A DNA stretch of 64,000 nt from Bemisia tabaci (GCF_918797505.1 NC_092801.1:7936001-8000000); one strand, 5' to 3'. Shown: positions 20,939-32,118, numbered from the stretch's first letter. Made by a program: numbers and translations. The notes: generated by a model not told the origin, from the letters alone.

Positions 20939-22538
20939 GAGCTCTACCCCTCCTTGGGAGAGAAAATGTCAAAGTTCAAAACTGTCATTTGAAGTGCGAA
21001 ACAGCGTGTCCCAGAATCCATTTTATTTTTTTGGCTTCAAGTTGCTTTCGACGCCGAGGATGCATCTTCAAAAGCCGGCAACCGAGCCGAAATGCAGCTG
21101 CAAGACTGCACGAAGAAGAGAAGCCGGTTATTTAAAGATTAAACTCAATGCTACGAACGAAACCTCGAAGGCCGACATCCTATCCCCCCTCCCCCTCCCT
21201 TCCGCCCCCCGGGTGACCCTCCCCGACCCCCCGACTCAATTAATATCAGTTTCTTCAAATGCATCTGATTGCAACACAATGCATTTCGTATTCAAAATTA
21301 ACATTTCGCGACTGGTTCCCCCCTCCCCCTCCTCCCTCCTATCTCCCCCCACCCCCGTCCCACCCATCCAACCAACTGACACTCACACATTTGCGCGCGG
21401 CCGCCAGGATTCCGTGGATTTCAGCCGCGGGCTGAGATGTCAGATCTCCGTTGAAATACGCCTAATTAAAGACGGTTTTCAGGAAATCGAGAGCTATTTG
21501 GCAACCTCCGGGGAGGCGAAAGGGGGATCTTAGCATCGTGGGACAAATGTCGGCCGTAGATCTGTCATTTCAGCCTTGAGAGGTGGTTATATCATTACCG
21601 CGGCTGCAAAGGGAACACCTTACTCATAGTTTGTCAATTAGGCTGATAACGGAATCGTGATTTGATGGTTGGTGGTTATAGGTCAGCGAGATCTAAAAAA
21701 GTCAGCCTGAGCGTCTAGTTTTCACGTCCATTATTAACTGAGATAACCTCCACTAAAAAAAGGACGCATGTTGTAGTAGTAAAGTACGTAATACGGAAAA
21801 AAGGAAGAGGTGACATTCTCTGATTTCTTTACAACGTGACGTAAGCTGGTATAATATGACGTCAATATTCTTACGAAATCTAAAATTCGAAGTACATATA
21901 TTTAGAACGAATTTTCATATCTGCCGTTTTGACGTACTTCATATAAAATTATAGAATAATACATTTTTAAAAATAACTCCTCCATAGACCGCGCCATTTT
22001 TGAAACAACACGTGACAAAAATATCTTTTACGTACACTCGTCATCGACCTGTTTCCAAGATGCCGGAAATGCGAACACCTCCTTTTTTCTCAATGACGTA
22101 TTGTCATTCACTTTTTGATGCACAGTTTTAATTTTTCCAGTACTATATATTGAAGAGCCGATAACGTTAAACATAGAATGGTGCTTTGTCGGTTGAAACT
22201 TACAGATTAAATTCTAAAAAATGTCCCAACGCCACGATTTTACTTTTAATATGATTAAGAACATTGCTCTTAGAAAACAAAAGGTGGCTAACGTCATCTT
22301 CTCACTATTGTGGTGCACCACCAAGGTAGGAGAACCCGTGGTATGCGTCACCGCAGTAGATGACGTCAGTATTACAGTACTTTTTTAAAGTCAATCTTCA
22401 ATACTGGGTGTACAAATTTAACCTTTAGGTTGATTTTTTTTTATTTTTGCAACCTGCAAGTTTTGACTATCAAAACGTGATCCGACGACCATCGCTATGA
22501 GAGCATTTTAGGAGAATCCAGTTTTCCCACTTCCATAC
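20939..22538. other. Mostly unassigned; possible relic of a foldback element
   Basis: 21180-21370 is C-rich low complexity (accounting for a proline-rich ORF). 21650-22500 contains gtagatgacgtcag, caaaacgtgatccg and ttaactgagataacc, words of the 20290-20938 family, so a diverged copy may lie here. No gene recognised. Confidence 0.35.
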
Positions 22539-22658
22539 GGACGTATTTCTATCAAACGGAACTGTGTGCATCAAGGCATGAGCCCTGAGACCCTAGAATA
22601 TATAAGTGACAGGGCTCACGTTACAATACACATAGTTCCGTTTGACAGAAATACGTCC
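22539..22658. mobile_element. Family E palindromic MITE, copy 2
   Basis: GGACGTATTTCTATCAAACG and its inverse, 120 bp. Flanking 4-mers atac and attt are diverged. A G element starts five bases later. Confidence 0.75.
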
Positions 22659-22663
22659 ATTTG

Positions 22664-23073
22664 CACTGAAAAAAAATTCTCGGCGTTTTTACCAAGGTCC
22701 GTTTGTACCTTTACCATCTCACTTTTTTACCAATTATTGGTAATTTTACCAAGACAGACTGGTAAGCTTACCTAAATACCGGTATTTTTACTGTTTTTTC
22801 CAAGTAAGAGTACCACTTTTATTGGTAATCAATTCCCGGTAACTTTGCCATTTTATCTCGGTAATTCTACCACAGTCGATGAAATATATTGGCTTTTTTA
22901 CCAAGGTCCAGTAAAATTACCGTGCAAGTTCAATAATTTTACCGAGATTCTGGTAAAATTACCAATTCCATAAATGGTAATTTTACCAAGAAAAGACTGG
23001 GATCAAATAGAACGCTGAATTCTTGGTAATTTTACCCTTTTCTTAGTAAATACACCGAGATTGTTTTTTCAGT
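22664..23073. mobile_element. Family G palindromic MITE, copy 1
   Basis: CACTGAAAAAAAATTCTCGG at the left and tgttttttcagt at the right, 410 bp. The body consists of ggtaa/ttacc words in both orientations (ggtaattttaccaag, ttaccaattattgg, ggtaagcttacc). Other copies are at 35561, 38862 and 51590. Confidence 0.8.
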
Positions 23074-23860
23074 ATGAGAACGGGGTCCCCCGTTTGCAGA
23101 TTTTAGAAAAGAAAAGTTCTTTGACTCTTCCACCCCCCACCCCTCCGCGGTAACTTGGCCCAAGTTACGAGCATATCCACCTCGGCTTTCACTCTTGGTT
23201 AAGGCCCAGATGTGTCTGAGACTTTCTTCCTTAATAACCACTGATGATAAGCACAGCTCTCAATACGAAGGTGCGAGTATCGCAGGTTTGTGCCATTGTT
23301 GTTTCCGCTCCATTGAAACCCATTATAAATAATCATTCCTCAGTGAAAATTAAGATAGCCTGCCTCAATGAACTGTTTTGTTTTGCGTGGATTTAAAAAG
23401 TAAGCCAGTGTTGCAAACGTGTGAGCGCCGCTTTTGCCTGTGATACGCAATTCGAACAGTGCGAAACCACGAAACTCCGTTTGCGACGTCACAGACTCCC
23501 TGTCATACTTAATTGTTTCTTTGGGAAACTAGTCAATGTAATTTCTTGAAAACCTTTTTGGTTTTTCTTCTTTTTTGGCAGAATACTCTGTATACATTTG
23601 ACACTATGAAACTTACTTGTTTCTCTTTTTAAATTAATAGAATAGGAGCACAAATTTTGAAACAACGCAATTCAGATGCGTGGTTTTGCCGTATGGTCAT
23701 CAATTGTTGTGTCTACATGGATCGATTCAACCATAATTAGCCTAGCTACATCAAACGTTGCATTGCTTCCTCTGATGTTTTATTTTTTAAACCGAAAACG
23801 AAGAAACGCTGAAACTTGAAATTGTGTGAGTTTATTCTTCAAAATCTTGAAGAAATTCAT
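23074..23860. other. Unassigned sequence
   Basis: No gene or element ends recognised; the inverted word ttggcccaa lies near 23155. Confidence 0.3.
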
Positions 23861-24024
23861 CAGTGGCGAAGCGTAAATGATCAATAATCGATATTTCCTC
23901 ATTTGAGGCTATAGTAAAGAATCGATTATGAAAGTGTTTTTTGCGAACACCCTGTTTATCGATCCTTTTCCATAGGTTTAAATAGCAGATCAACAAATTA
24001 ATTGCAAACCACGCAATGCCACTG
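23861..24024. mobile_element. Family C hAT MITE
   Basis: 164 bp, CAGTGGCGAAGCG... to atGCCACTG. TSD aaattcat/aaattcac (23853-23860, 24025-24032), 7 of 8 identical. Confidence 0.85.
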
Positions 24025-24188
24025 AAATTCACAGGAAGTTTTAAGACGTAGAGTGGTTTAGTACTCTGTTAAAATAAGAAAACCTCAGCGGAAATTACAG
24101 GACGTAATATGCAGTTAGGTTCATTCTAGTTAAACCCATTAAAAGCATGTATAAAAGGTCCAACTCATTTTAAAACTTTTTTCTCAAA

Positions 24189-25160
24189 GCTGTGCGACAC
24201 CACATTGGCAGCAAAGAGCGGAGGGTTGCGAGTTCAAGTCTCGCGCCATCGCGCCTTCAATTTTGAGGACGCAACGCGGACATCCATCAAGTACGAATAG
24301 TTGTATCTCTGCGCCGTCGTTGACGCGCTTTGTTTCCCTTACTCTCTTTTAAAGTTGTGTTTCTTTCCGTTTTTCTCATTCGTAGTATTCCTTCAAGGGC
24401 TACGTGACCAACACGGCCAACACTAGGAGAGAAGTAATATGGCCTCGTTTGTTTAACTTTTAACTTGAATCTGAGCGACCTCTTATTGGCAGTACAGAGC
24501 GGAGCATTGCGAGTTCAAGCCTCGCACCATCGCGCCTTCAATTTTGAGGACGCAACGCGGACATCCATCAAGAACGAATAGTTGTATCTCTGCGCCGTCG
24601 TTGACGCGCTTCGTTTCCCTTGCTCTCTTTCCATGTTATGTTAGTTTTCGTTTGCCTTATTTGTGTCGGTGCCTCAAAGGCTACGTGAGCAATACAGCTG
24701 AAGATAGGAAAGACGCATTCGGGTCATTTTCTAACTTTTCTTTTGAATCTGAGCGACACCGCATTGGCAGCGTGGAGCGGAGAATTGCGAGTTCACGCCT
24801 CGCGCCATCGCGCCTTCAATTTTTGAAGACGCAACGCGGACATCCATCAAGTACGAATAGTTGTATCTCTGCGCCGTCGTTGACGCGCTTTGTTTCCCTT
24901 ACTCTCTTTTAAAATTGTGTTTCTTTCCGTTTTTCTCATTCGTAGTATTCCTTCAAGGGCTACGTGACCAACACGGCCAACACTAGGAGAGAAGTAATAT
25001 GGCCTCGTTTGTTTAACTTTTAACTTGAATCTGAGCGACCTCTTATTGGCAGTACAGAGCGGAGTGTTGAGAGTCACGCCTCGCGCCTTCGCACCTTTAA
25101 TTTTGAGGACGCAACGCGGACACCCATCAAGTACGAATAGTTGTATGTCTGCGCCGTTAT
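24189..25160 (+). repeat. tRNA-like tandem array, ~280 bp period, 3.5 units
   Basis: Units start near 24189, 24471, 24749 and 25031 (spacing 282, 278, 282). Each opens with gcgac-cc-attggcag and gcgagttcaagtctcgc, which forms a perfect 5 bp T-arm stem (GCGAG/CTCGC) with a 7-base loop; tggcagcgtgg resembles an A box. Units 1 and 3 share a long 3' part different from unit 2, so a ~560 bp higher-order unit is duplicated. The anticodon arm is absent, so it is a tRNA-derived repeat, not a tRNA gene. Inverted relatives are at 62380-63036. Confidence 0.7.
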
Positions 25161-25287
25161 CACCGCGAGCTGTCTCATATTTTTAAAATCTGAGAAAAAT
25201 TAAGAATATCCTACCATGCATGTGTCCAAATCAAAAATCATTTGAGAAAAAAATGCGTTGGTCTCTCAAACACTTGAAGAGTATGTC

Positions 25288-25360
<73 letters not shown>

Positions 25361-26025
25361 CGAGAGTTGTGTCGTGCCGGGGATTTTTTTTTTTGACGAC
25401 TACCACAGAAATCCAAAGCCGGGTTAAAACCCGAGTATCGTTTTCGGGGAGTCGCATATGGCTGATGATGGGGGTTGAAAATGCGTCAGTATGTTATCAA
25501 GAAGGTTAAAATTTTAAATTATGTATTCCTCACCCCCAAGAACATAGAGATAACTTCAAAAACTATCAAAATCAATGTATTTAAATAAGAGTCGGTTTCA
25601 CCTTACTTTGAGCTTTAAGTATAAAAAAAAGTTTCGGGCATCTAAGGGTTAATGAGCACTCTTCTGACACTACGTGTTGTGTTTTTTTTCCCAAATCCGT
25701 CTATTTTTTGACGCATTTTGGCGTAAGGGGCGATGTGCTATAAGTATTTTTTGCGGATCTCGTAGTGTACACCATCAAAACACGATCCTGCGACACGTTC
25801 GACCAACAAATATAATCAGTGCAAAACCAGTGTCCACGCTCAAAAAACACGGGGATTATTCCACTTCCTTAAATGAAAACTTTCGTGGTGACCTTAAGTT
25901 AAATCAGCCAATGTTCAGGAATCCATCATGCTCTTCTTTTGGTGGACCCTCAGGTAAATGTATTCTTACGGACTTCACGGGTCATCGGCAAACGAACCTC
26001 CGCATAGACTAATTTAAGTCCAGCA
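25161..26025. other. Unassigned sequence with a 66-base poly(T)
   Basis: An uninterrupted T-run spans 25292-25357. Near 25770 a caaaacacgatcctgcgac stretch recalls the 20290-20938 family. Nothing else recognised. Confidence 0.4.
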
Positions 26026-26275
26026 TCAGCCGTCCTTAAAAGAAGCACCGTATGAGAATCCAAATTTTGTCAAATTTCTTCGGATATAACATTCATTTTT
26101 GAGAAATGTTATGATTATTCGTCCTTCAAACTTTAAACGTAATACATAAAATGTTAGGATAAAATTCGGTGAAATATTAAAAAAAACAAATATCCACGAA
26201 TCATTAAAGAAACCAAGTTATTCCATAAAAAATCTGGCAACGTTAGTAAGTATATACGACATTCTTCCTGCGCGT
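26026..26275. mobile_element. Family D relic
   Basis: Diverged copy (agcaccgtatgagaatcc at the left, atctggcaacg and acgacattcttcc at the right). Terminal CTGCCG motifs are lost. Confidence 0.5.
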
Positions 26276-26277
26276 TC

Positions 26278-26537
26278 TGTAGTGCTAAGGAAAAACGCCG
26301 TATGAGCGCATGGACGTTGACTTATATCCTTCAATAAAAAAAAAAAAACGAGTTTACTGGGAGAATTGTGATTGTTTATCTTCAAATTTTTCAAAAAACG
26401 TTGTTCGCATTTTGATCCAAAATATCCTAAAATATCAGGGAAAACTATGCGCAAGTTTCCTCAAAAATACATGTTTTACCCGGGGAAATTTGGCAACTCT
26501 CAAATGTTCATACGACGTTCTTCCTTAGCAAGGCAGA
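26278..26537. mobile_element. Family D MITE
   Basis: tagtgctaaggaaaaacgcc at the left (first bases degraded), ttccttagcaaggcag at the right. Confidence 0.75.
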
Positions 26538-26616
26538 ATTGGAGAGCAGTGATTTACCGCGGTCAGAATCGAGTTTGAGCGATGTCGACTGCCTGCCGAT
26601 ATCGAGCCGATCGGCT

Positions 26617-26768
26617 CGATGGTTATATCGTTTCGCGATAGATCGACCAATCTGCCATTTAAACCCATAGAAAATAATCGATTATCAGGGTATACCGTAA
26701 CGATCGATTCTTTCCCATAGCTTCAAATCGGAAAATATCGATAGTCAATGATTTATGCTTCGCCACTG
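26617..26768. mobile_element. Family C hAT MITE, left end degraded
   Basis: tttcgcgatagatcgaccaa, ctgccatttaaacccatag and cgattctttcccatagcttc inside; right end tgcttcgccactg. Confidence 0.6.
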
Positions 26769-26874
26769 GATCGGTCAATGCGGGGTAAAGATGGAAAAGG
26801 CAAGGTCCTTATCCCGTTGATTGACAGTCGAAACAATATCCCCTCTCCCCCCCTCCTGGTGCCCTTCCCTGCCC

Positions 26875-27124
26875 CACCGTGCTAAAGAGAAACGCCGTAT
26901 AAACATTCAAGAGTTGCCAAATTTCCTCTGATAAAATGTTTATTATTAAGGGAAGCTATGGATATTTGTCCTTAAAATTTTCAGGAGCTTTGGCAGATAC
27001 TGTGGGACAAATTATCTGACAAATTTAAGGACAAATACTCATAAGTTCACCAGGAAATGCGTATTTTATCGCAGGAATTTGGCAACGCCTGAAGGTCCAT
27101 ACGGCGTTTTTCTTGACACGGCAG
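26875..27124. mobile_element. Family D MITE
   Basis: accgtgctaaagagaaacgc at the left; cggcgtttttcttgacacgg then cag at the right; AT-rich centre, ~250 bp. Confidence 0.75.
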
Positions 27125-27198
27125 TATTTACCTCACTTCCTCCCCCTCCCTCACGGGCATGATTGGATGGATAAACACAGAGTTTTGCGCATATCTGT

Positions 27199-27451
27199 AC
27201 TGCCGTGCTAAGGAAAAACGCCGTAAGAACATCTGAGAGTTGCCGAATTTCCTTCGATAAAATGTTCATTTTTTAGGAGACTTATAAATATCTTTCCAAA
27301 CATTTTTCAAGAATTTTAGGTAAACTTACCAACAAAATCATCTGAAAATTTGGAAGAAAAATATTTACAAATTTTCCCGGAAATTCGTGATTTACCTAAG
27401 GGAATTTGGCAACGCCTGAAGGTTCATATGTCGTTCTTCTATAGCACGGCG
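27199..27451. mobile_element. Family D MITE
   Basis: ctgccgtgctaaggaaaaac at the left; gtcgttcttctatagcacgg at the right. Third D within 1.2 kb. Confidence 0.75.
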
Positions 27452-27745
27452 ACCGCGACCGCGATGTCAGCGTTTTAAATTGCTTTTTTTCCAGCATTTG
27501 ACATTTGAGACAAAAAGAGTATCGTATTCTTCGATTGTGGATCGCGCGCCTTTTATCCGCCCGAGCCGCCGGCCGGGAGGCGACCACCGTGGATTTTTCG
27601 CGCAAAACCGCGATGCGGAGCTGTTGGCGCCCTCGGATGACGACTGACAAGGCTCGAAATCGGACGGAATAAAAATTGGTTTTATCGTGTTTGATCGGAG
27701 AACGCTGAAATATGTGTCATTTGAATTCAAAGATGATGTACTATA

Positions 27746-27972
27746 CACTGGAAAAAAACACATTGGATCTAGAGTCCTGACTCTTGAAAACATTGACAAG
27801 AAAAAATACTCTTGATTCAATCAGATTTAAGCTCAAATCAAAAGGAAATCCGCTCAAATTAAGAGGCTTGGTTCTTGATTTAAGCTTAAATCTGATTGAA
27901 TCAAGAGTATTTTTTCTTGTCGATGTTTTTAAGAGTCTTGACTCTAGATCCAATGTGTTTTTTTTTCCAGTG
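27746..27972. mobile_element. Family F palindromic MITE, copy 1
   Basis: TA + CACTGGAAAAAAACACATTG at the left, TTTTTTTCCAGTG + TA at the right, 227 bp. The arms carry ggatctagagtcctgactct, ttgattcaatcag, gcttaaatc and their inverses. Open frames on both strands (LESRLLKT-type) arise only from the palindrome. Seven copies in the window; Tc1/mariner-like by TA TSD. Confidence 0.85.
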
Positions 27973-27974
27973 TA

Positions 27975-28674
27975 ACGTAGAGTGCCAATACACAGTTATT
28001 CAAAAGTCACTATTACCCCTGTAATTTTTATCCTAATTGAAATATCAGTTTGAAAATTTTGGGATGTTCATTGTTCCTAGGTCTAGAGCAACAACTTTTC
28101 GGTCCCCCAAAATTTTGGGGCTCAACTTTTTATCTTCAAATGACAACTGTATGCCCTTTAGGATACCTCATTTAAAAGATGATAAAAACATTTTTGGCGC
28201 AAACCGCGCAGGTCAAAATGTTGATTTTTTACAAAATGGCGGTAAGTTGGCATGTTCGCTTATATCGATGGATTAGGATGAAACTCACAATCAGTATGAA
28301 GGGGTGTTTTGGAAATAGAAAACCGATCTTGCACTAGTTTTCCAGGAAATCCAGTCCTTCTCCAAATGTCGACGTAAAGCAGGCAGTGGATATTTAGGCT
28401 GCTTAATAGCGTTTGATTTCAACGCATGAAACTTGGTATCCGGGGGTATTTCGACAAGAGAAAGACAAATGTTTCATCGGATTCTTCCTTAAAAATTTCA
28501 GCATGGTTGCGAAAAACTTGGTAGCACAGAGGTTTACTGATATGGATTCGCATGAAATTCGGTGCCTTGGTTGTCTGTGGCTCGGAAAAAACGACTCTTT
28601 CGCATTAAATTATTGTAATGCTATCTTTTTTCGAAATGGCCGCCAAGTTTTTGTGGCCCGATAGTTTTAAGATT
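27975..28674. other. Unassigned sequence
   Basis: Contains aaaattttggggctcaactt and two aaatggcgg/aaatggccg stretches; no gene recognised. Confidence 0.3.
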
Positions 28675-28901
28675 CACTATAAAAAACAACACATTGGATC
28701 TAGAGTCTAGACTCTTGAAAACATTGACAAGAAAAAAGACTCTTGATTCAATCAAATTTAAGCTTAAATCAAAAGGAAATTCACTCAAATTAAGAGGCTT
28801 GGTTCTTGATTTAAGCTTAAATCTGATAGAATCAAGAGTATTTTTTCTTGTCGATGTTTTTACGAGTCTGGACTCTAGATCCAATGTGTTTTTTTCCAGT
28901 G
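28675..28901. mobile_element. Family F palindromic MITE, copy 2
   Basis: Left end degraded (cactataaaaaacaacaca), right end TTTTTTTCCAGTG followed by TA. The body is nearly identical to copy 1, 227 bp. Confidence 0.8.
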
Positions 28902-29170
28902 TAAACAATGCGAATATGGAAGGACGAAAACAAGAGGTTCTCGCGAGCGTGGCAAACTGACAACCCTGGAAACCAGGTGACTGTGTCATTATAATCCGTC
29001 CGTTTGGATTCACGGCGCGTAAGAAGTCGGAGTGGTGATTAACTCGGATCGTAATGGGAACCATTTTTAAGCAACCACCGCACAGTGGACCGAGTCAATA
29101 GGGGAACTCGGACAAAATCTCGAAACTTTCAAAGCTTACATTTTCGAAAATATGAAACAAAAAAGTTCAA

Positions 29171-29225
29171 TAGCGGTTATATTGGATTTTCCATGAAACT
29201 TCCTTTCAGAAACACCCCTTGGAAT
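29171..29225 (+). repeat. 55 bp direct repeat, left of A copy 3
   Basis: tagcggttatattggatttt ... caccccttggaat. It is matched at 29729-29783 with about six differences and equal length. Both are family B interior sequence and abut the foldback exactly. Confidence 0.75.
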
Positions 29226-29728
29226 GAAGATGTTGCATGTGTGAGGACTTTACAATTTGACTGTTGCTTCTTGTGTAAAAGTTCGCGAAAAACACAATGG
29301 TGCCACTGGTTTTCTCTGAAATTGTCTCCCAAGCTCAAAAAAAGCTCTCAAAGTGAGGCCAAAATGGAGGGGATATCCCACCCTCCCCTGAGAGTCCACC
29401 TCTACATCAAAAAAATCTCTCCATGCAAAGATAGGGAGCAAATACATTGACAGGGCTGGCACTTTATTTGGGGACTCCAAAACTAATAACGCGTCAAACC
29501 TGCTAATGTATTTGCTCCCTATCTTTGCATGGAGAGTTTGTCTTGATGTAGAGGTGGACTCTCAGGATTGCGTCGGATATCCCTTCAATTTTGGCCTCGT
29601 TTTGAGAGCTTTTCTTGAGCTTGGGAGTTGATTTCAGAGAAAACCAGTGGCACCATCGTGTTTCTCGCGAACTTTTACATAAGAATCAATGGTCAAATCG
29701 CAAATCCCTCACACATGCATCATCTCCA
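29226..29728. mobile_element. Family A foldback element, copy 3
   Basis: gaagatgttgcatgtgtgag at the left and its inverse at the right, ~503 bp. Sits between the two 55 bp direct repeats inside B. Confidence 0.8.
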
Positions 29729-29783
29729 TAGTGGTTTTATTGGATTTTCCGCGAAACTTACTTTCAGAAACACCCCTTGGAAT
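29729..29783 (+). repeat. 55 bp direct repeat, right of A copy 3
   Basis: tagtggttttattggatttt ... caccccttggaat, the partner of 29171-29225. Confidence 0.75.
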
Positions 29784-29870
29784 CGAATTGGTGACGGATT
29801 AAACATCAAAATTTCAAATTTCAGCAGAAAATTACGTGTTCAACCTCTTCTGCTAGCTCGTTCCACTGGG

Positions 29871-30189
29871 CGGCGATCGCCGGTCGCCAGCGCCGGTCAC
29901 AAAGCGCGCCACTTCCACCGGTTCCAGCACTTCCAGCACTTCCATCCGACCCGCGTCGACCCTTTTTCCCCCGATTGTTTTTCGCCGCCGAGCATTAAAT
30001 TTCAGCCTTCCGTCCACACTTACGGAGCGGCCGTTCCCATGTCCCCCCCCCCCTCAGTAGCGGCTCATTTGAATAATTTTAATCGTTGATTATTTTTAAT
30101 TGTCGATTATCTTCATTACGGGATTAGCGGTGGGAGCCCAGTCGATGAAATGCGACGGGCCAGCCGCGGACCGACGATGAAACCGGTGA
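29871..30189. other. Unassigned GC-moderate sequence
   Basis: Short direct repeat cacttccagcacttccatcc near 29925; C-run near 30046. No gene. Confidence 0.3.
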
Positions 30190-30308
30190 CTGCTGGCTGA
30201 TTATTGAAATTGATAGACAAAGTGGTGGACAAAGGAGGCAAAGGGATAGACAAAGGCAAAGAGATAGACAAAGAAGATAAAGGGATAAACACAGGAGACA
30301 AAGGGATA

Positions 30309-30743
30309 CACTGAACAAAAATGTTCGGTCGTCTGAACCAAAGTTCGGTGTTCCATATCATCCCAACTAATTCGGCTCGTCAAACCAAATTTTTGGCCCG
30401 TCAAACCGAACTTTCGGTTCGTGTGACCGAACTTCAACGTTAAAGTGAACAGACGAAGAAAGTTCGGTCATATGAACCGAATGTTCAATTACACGAGCCG
30501 AAAGTTCAGTCTGAACCCTATAGTTGGGATTATATGAACACCGAACCAGTGGCGTGGCATGCTTTGCGATGTATCGATTGTTATGCCATTTAAACCTATG
30601 AAAAGAATCGATAATCAGGGTGTTTGCAGCGAACCCCTTAATAATCGATTCTTTACCATAGGTTTAAATGGTAAAACAATCGATACATCGCAATTCACGC
30701 CACGCCACTGTTCGGCTCCTAGGACCATACTTTTTTTTCAGTG
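30309..30743. mobile_element. Family H palindromic MITE, copy 3, nested in P
   Basis: TA + CACTGAACAAAAATGTTCGG at the left, TTTTTTTTCAGTG at the right (right flank TG, presumably mutated TA). Words ttcgg/ccgaa recur. It is itself invaded by C at 30547-30710. Confidence 0.8.
30547..30710. mobile_element. Family C hAT MITE nested in H
   Basis: 164 bp, CAGTGGCGTGGCATG to CACGCCACGCCACTG. Flanking 8-mers differ (caccgaac, ttcggctc), so no TSD can be shown, but H sequence continues on both sides. Confidence 0.8.
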
Positions 30744-30783
30744 TGGACAAAGGAGACAAAGCGATAGAAAAAGATACAATTTT

Positions 30784-31504
30784 TTGCCTAAAATTTTCCT
30801 GATTTTCATGTGGAGTTAAATAGAAAATTAGCAAAGTTTTCGTAAAAAAAAAGCCAACAATTTTCTGGTAGAGATGCAATTTTCGGATGAAACTTTTGCA
30901 ACTTTGAAATGAAGTTACGTTTTTTCGGTCTAGAAAACAACTTGACAGTTGCTCGATCGAAACGCTCCTGAAGATCCTTAAATCATTTTATCCTAAATCA
31001 CAGTAAGTTCGTCCACAAACTTTGACCTTTTGCCTAAAATTTTCCTGATTTTTATGTAGAGTTAAATAGAAAATTAGTGAAGTTTTCGTAAAAAAAGCCG
31101 ACAATTTTCTGGTAGAAATGCAATTTTTGGATGAAACTTTTGCAACTTCGAAATGAAGTTACGTTTTTTCGGTCTAGAAAACAACTTGACAGTTTGCTCG
31201 ATCGAAACGCTCACTGGAAAAAAAGCACATTGGATCTAGAGTCCAGAGTCTTAAAAACATCGACAAGAAAAAGTACTCTTGATTCAATCAGAATCTAGCT
31301 TAAATCAAGAACCAAGCCTCTTAATTTAAGCGGATTTCGATTTGATTCAAGCAAAAATCCGATTGAATCAAGAGTATTTTTTCTTGTCAATGTTTTCAAG
31401 AGTCTGGACTCTAGATCCAATGTGTTTTTTTTTTTCAGTGCTCCTAAAGATCCTTAAATAATTTTATCCTAAATCACAGTAAGTTCGTCCACAAACTTTG
31501 ACCT
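30784..31504 (+). repeat. 246 bp tandem duplication with F in the second unit
   Basis: Unit 1 (30784-31029) and unit 2 (31030-31504, minus the F element) begin ttgcctaaaattttcctgat and end acaaactttgacctt. F3 inserted within unit 2 only, so it post-dates the duplication. Confidence 0.8.
31212..31440. mobile_element. Family F palindromic MITE, copy 3
   Basis: CACTGGAAAAAAAGCACATT at the left and TTTTTTTTTTCAGTG at the right. The empty site gaaacgctcctgaag exists in unit 1 (~30958), so the flanks (ct or gctc) are not TA here. Confidence 0.8.
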
Positions 31505-31723
31505 TGCGTGCGACCGTTAGAGACCACGCCAAATCGGTTGCTATGACGACAGAACACGATCCCGGGTAGTCGGGAGCAAGTCAGGATCATTTCGCACCGT
31601 GCTGAAACCATTAACCAACGCTAACCACCGGACCCAACGGTGAGCTTGCCAGATCTTACACAGTAGTAATTTATTTAAATTATTTAAGATAAAACAATGG
31701 CATTTTTTAGCACCGTTCGGCAC

Positions 31724-31862
31724 CAGTGGCGAGGCGCGTATGATCGATTTTCGATATTTCTCCATTTGAAGCTATGGTAAAGAATCGAGTATTAAGGTGT
31801 CCCCTGTTCATCGATCCTTTTCTATAGGATCAAATGGCAGATCAATCGATATACCGCAAGGA
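31724..31862. mobile_element. Family C hAT MITE, right end lost
   Basis: CAGTGGCGAGGCGCGTATGA at the left; runs to gatcaatcgatataccgcaa without the terminal CCACTG. Confidence 0.65.
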
Positions 31863-32118
31863 TCGAAAGCGTCGACCACGCAGTAAGTAGGCCGCACGAG
31901 TCGCGTATTTTTCGTCGGTTTCGTGTCTCCGCCCTGCCCGATTGAGATCTCGAATTCAAAATGGCGGCGCTCGGGATTTTTTCGGGCCCCGCGAATCGCG
32001 AGGGGGGGAGGGGAGGGGGTGATTAATGCAACGGGAAACGCATAAATCTGTCGCGGGCAAAGCCTACTCAAATCCGAAACCGATCATTGTTAGCGCGCGT
32101 GTTTTGTCGCATGCGCCG

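Larger units (their letters stand above)
29081..29870. mobile_element. Family B Transib-like MITE interrupted by foldback A
   Basis: Left CACAGTGGACCGAGTCAATA with acaaaatct beginning 24 bp after the heptamer; right end cactggg (29864-29870). Flanks caccg and cggcg are not identical. Foldback A lies inside, bounded by 55 bp direct copies of B sequence. Confidence 0.75.
30190..30775. mobile_element. Family P element hosting H and C
   Basis: Left part ctgctggctgattattgaaa and ttgatagacaaag, followed by imperfect gacaaagg repeats. It resumes after H at 30744 with tggacaaaggagacaaagcg. The right TIR is lost. Compare complete P at 50941-51210. Confidence 0.65.

Noticed and set aside
20994..21533. 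179-codon plus-strand ORF, longest outside the LINE
   Set aside because: Its length comes from C-rich low-complexity sequence giving proline and serine runs; no domain, no homologous repeats, no splice context.
24189..25160. Cluster of functional tRNA genes
   Set aside because: The T-arm-like hairpin is present, but no anticodon arm or acceptor stem can be folded in the right spacing.
28621..29064. 147-codon minus-strand ORF
   Set aside because: Its core is the F palindrome; the same peptide appears on both strands at seven loci.
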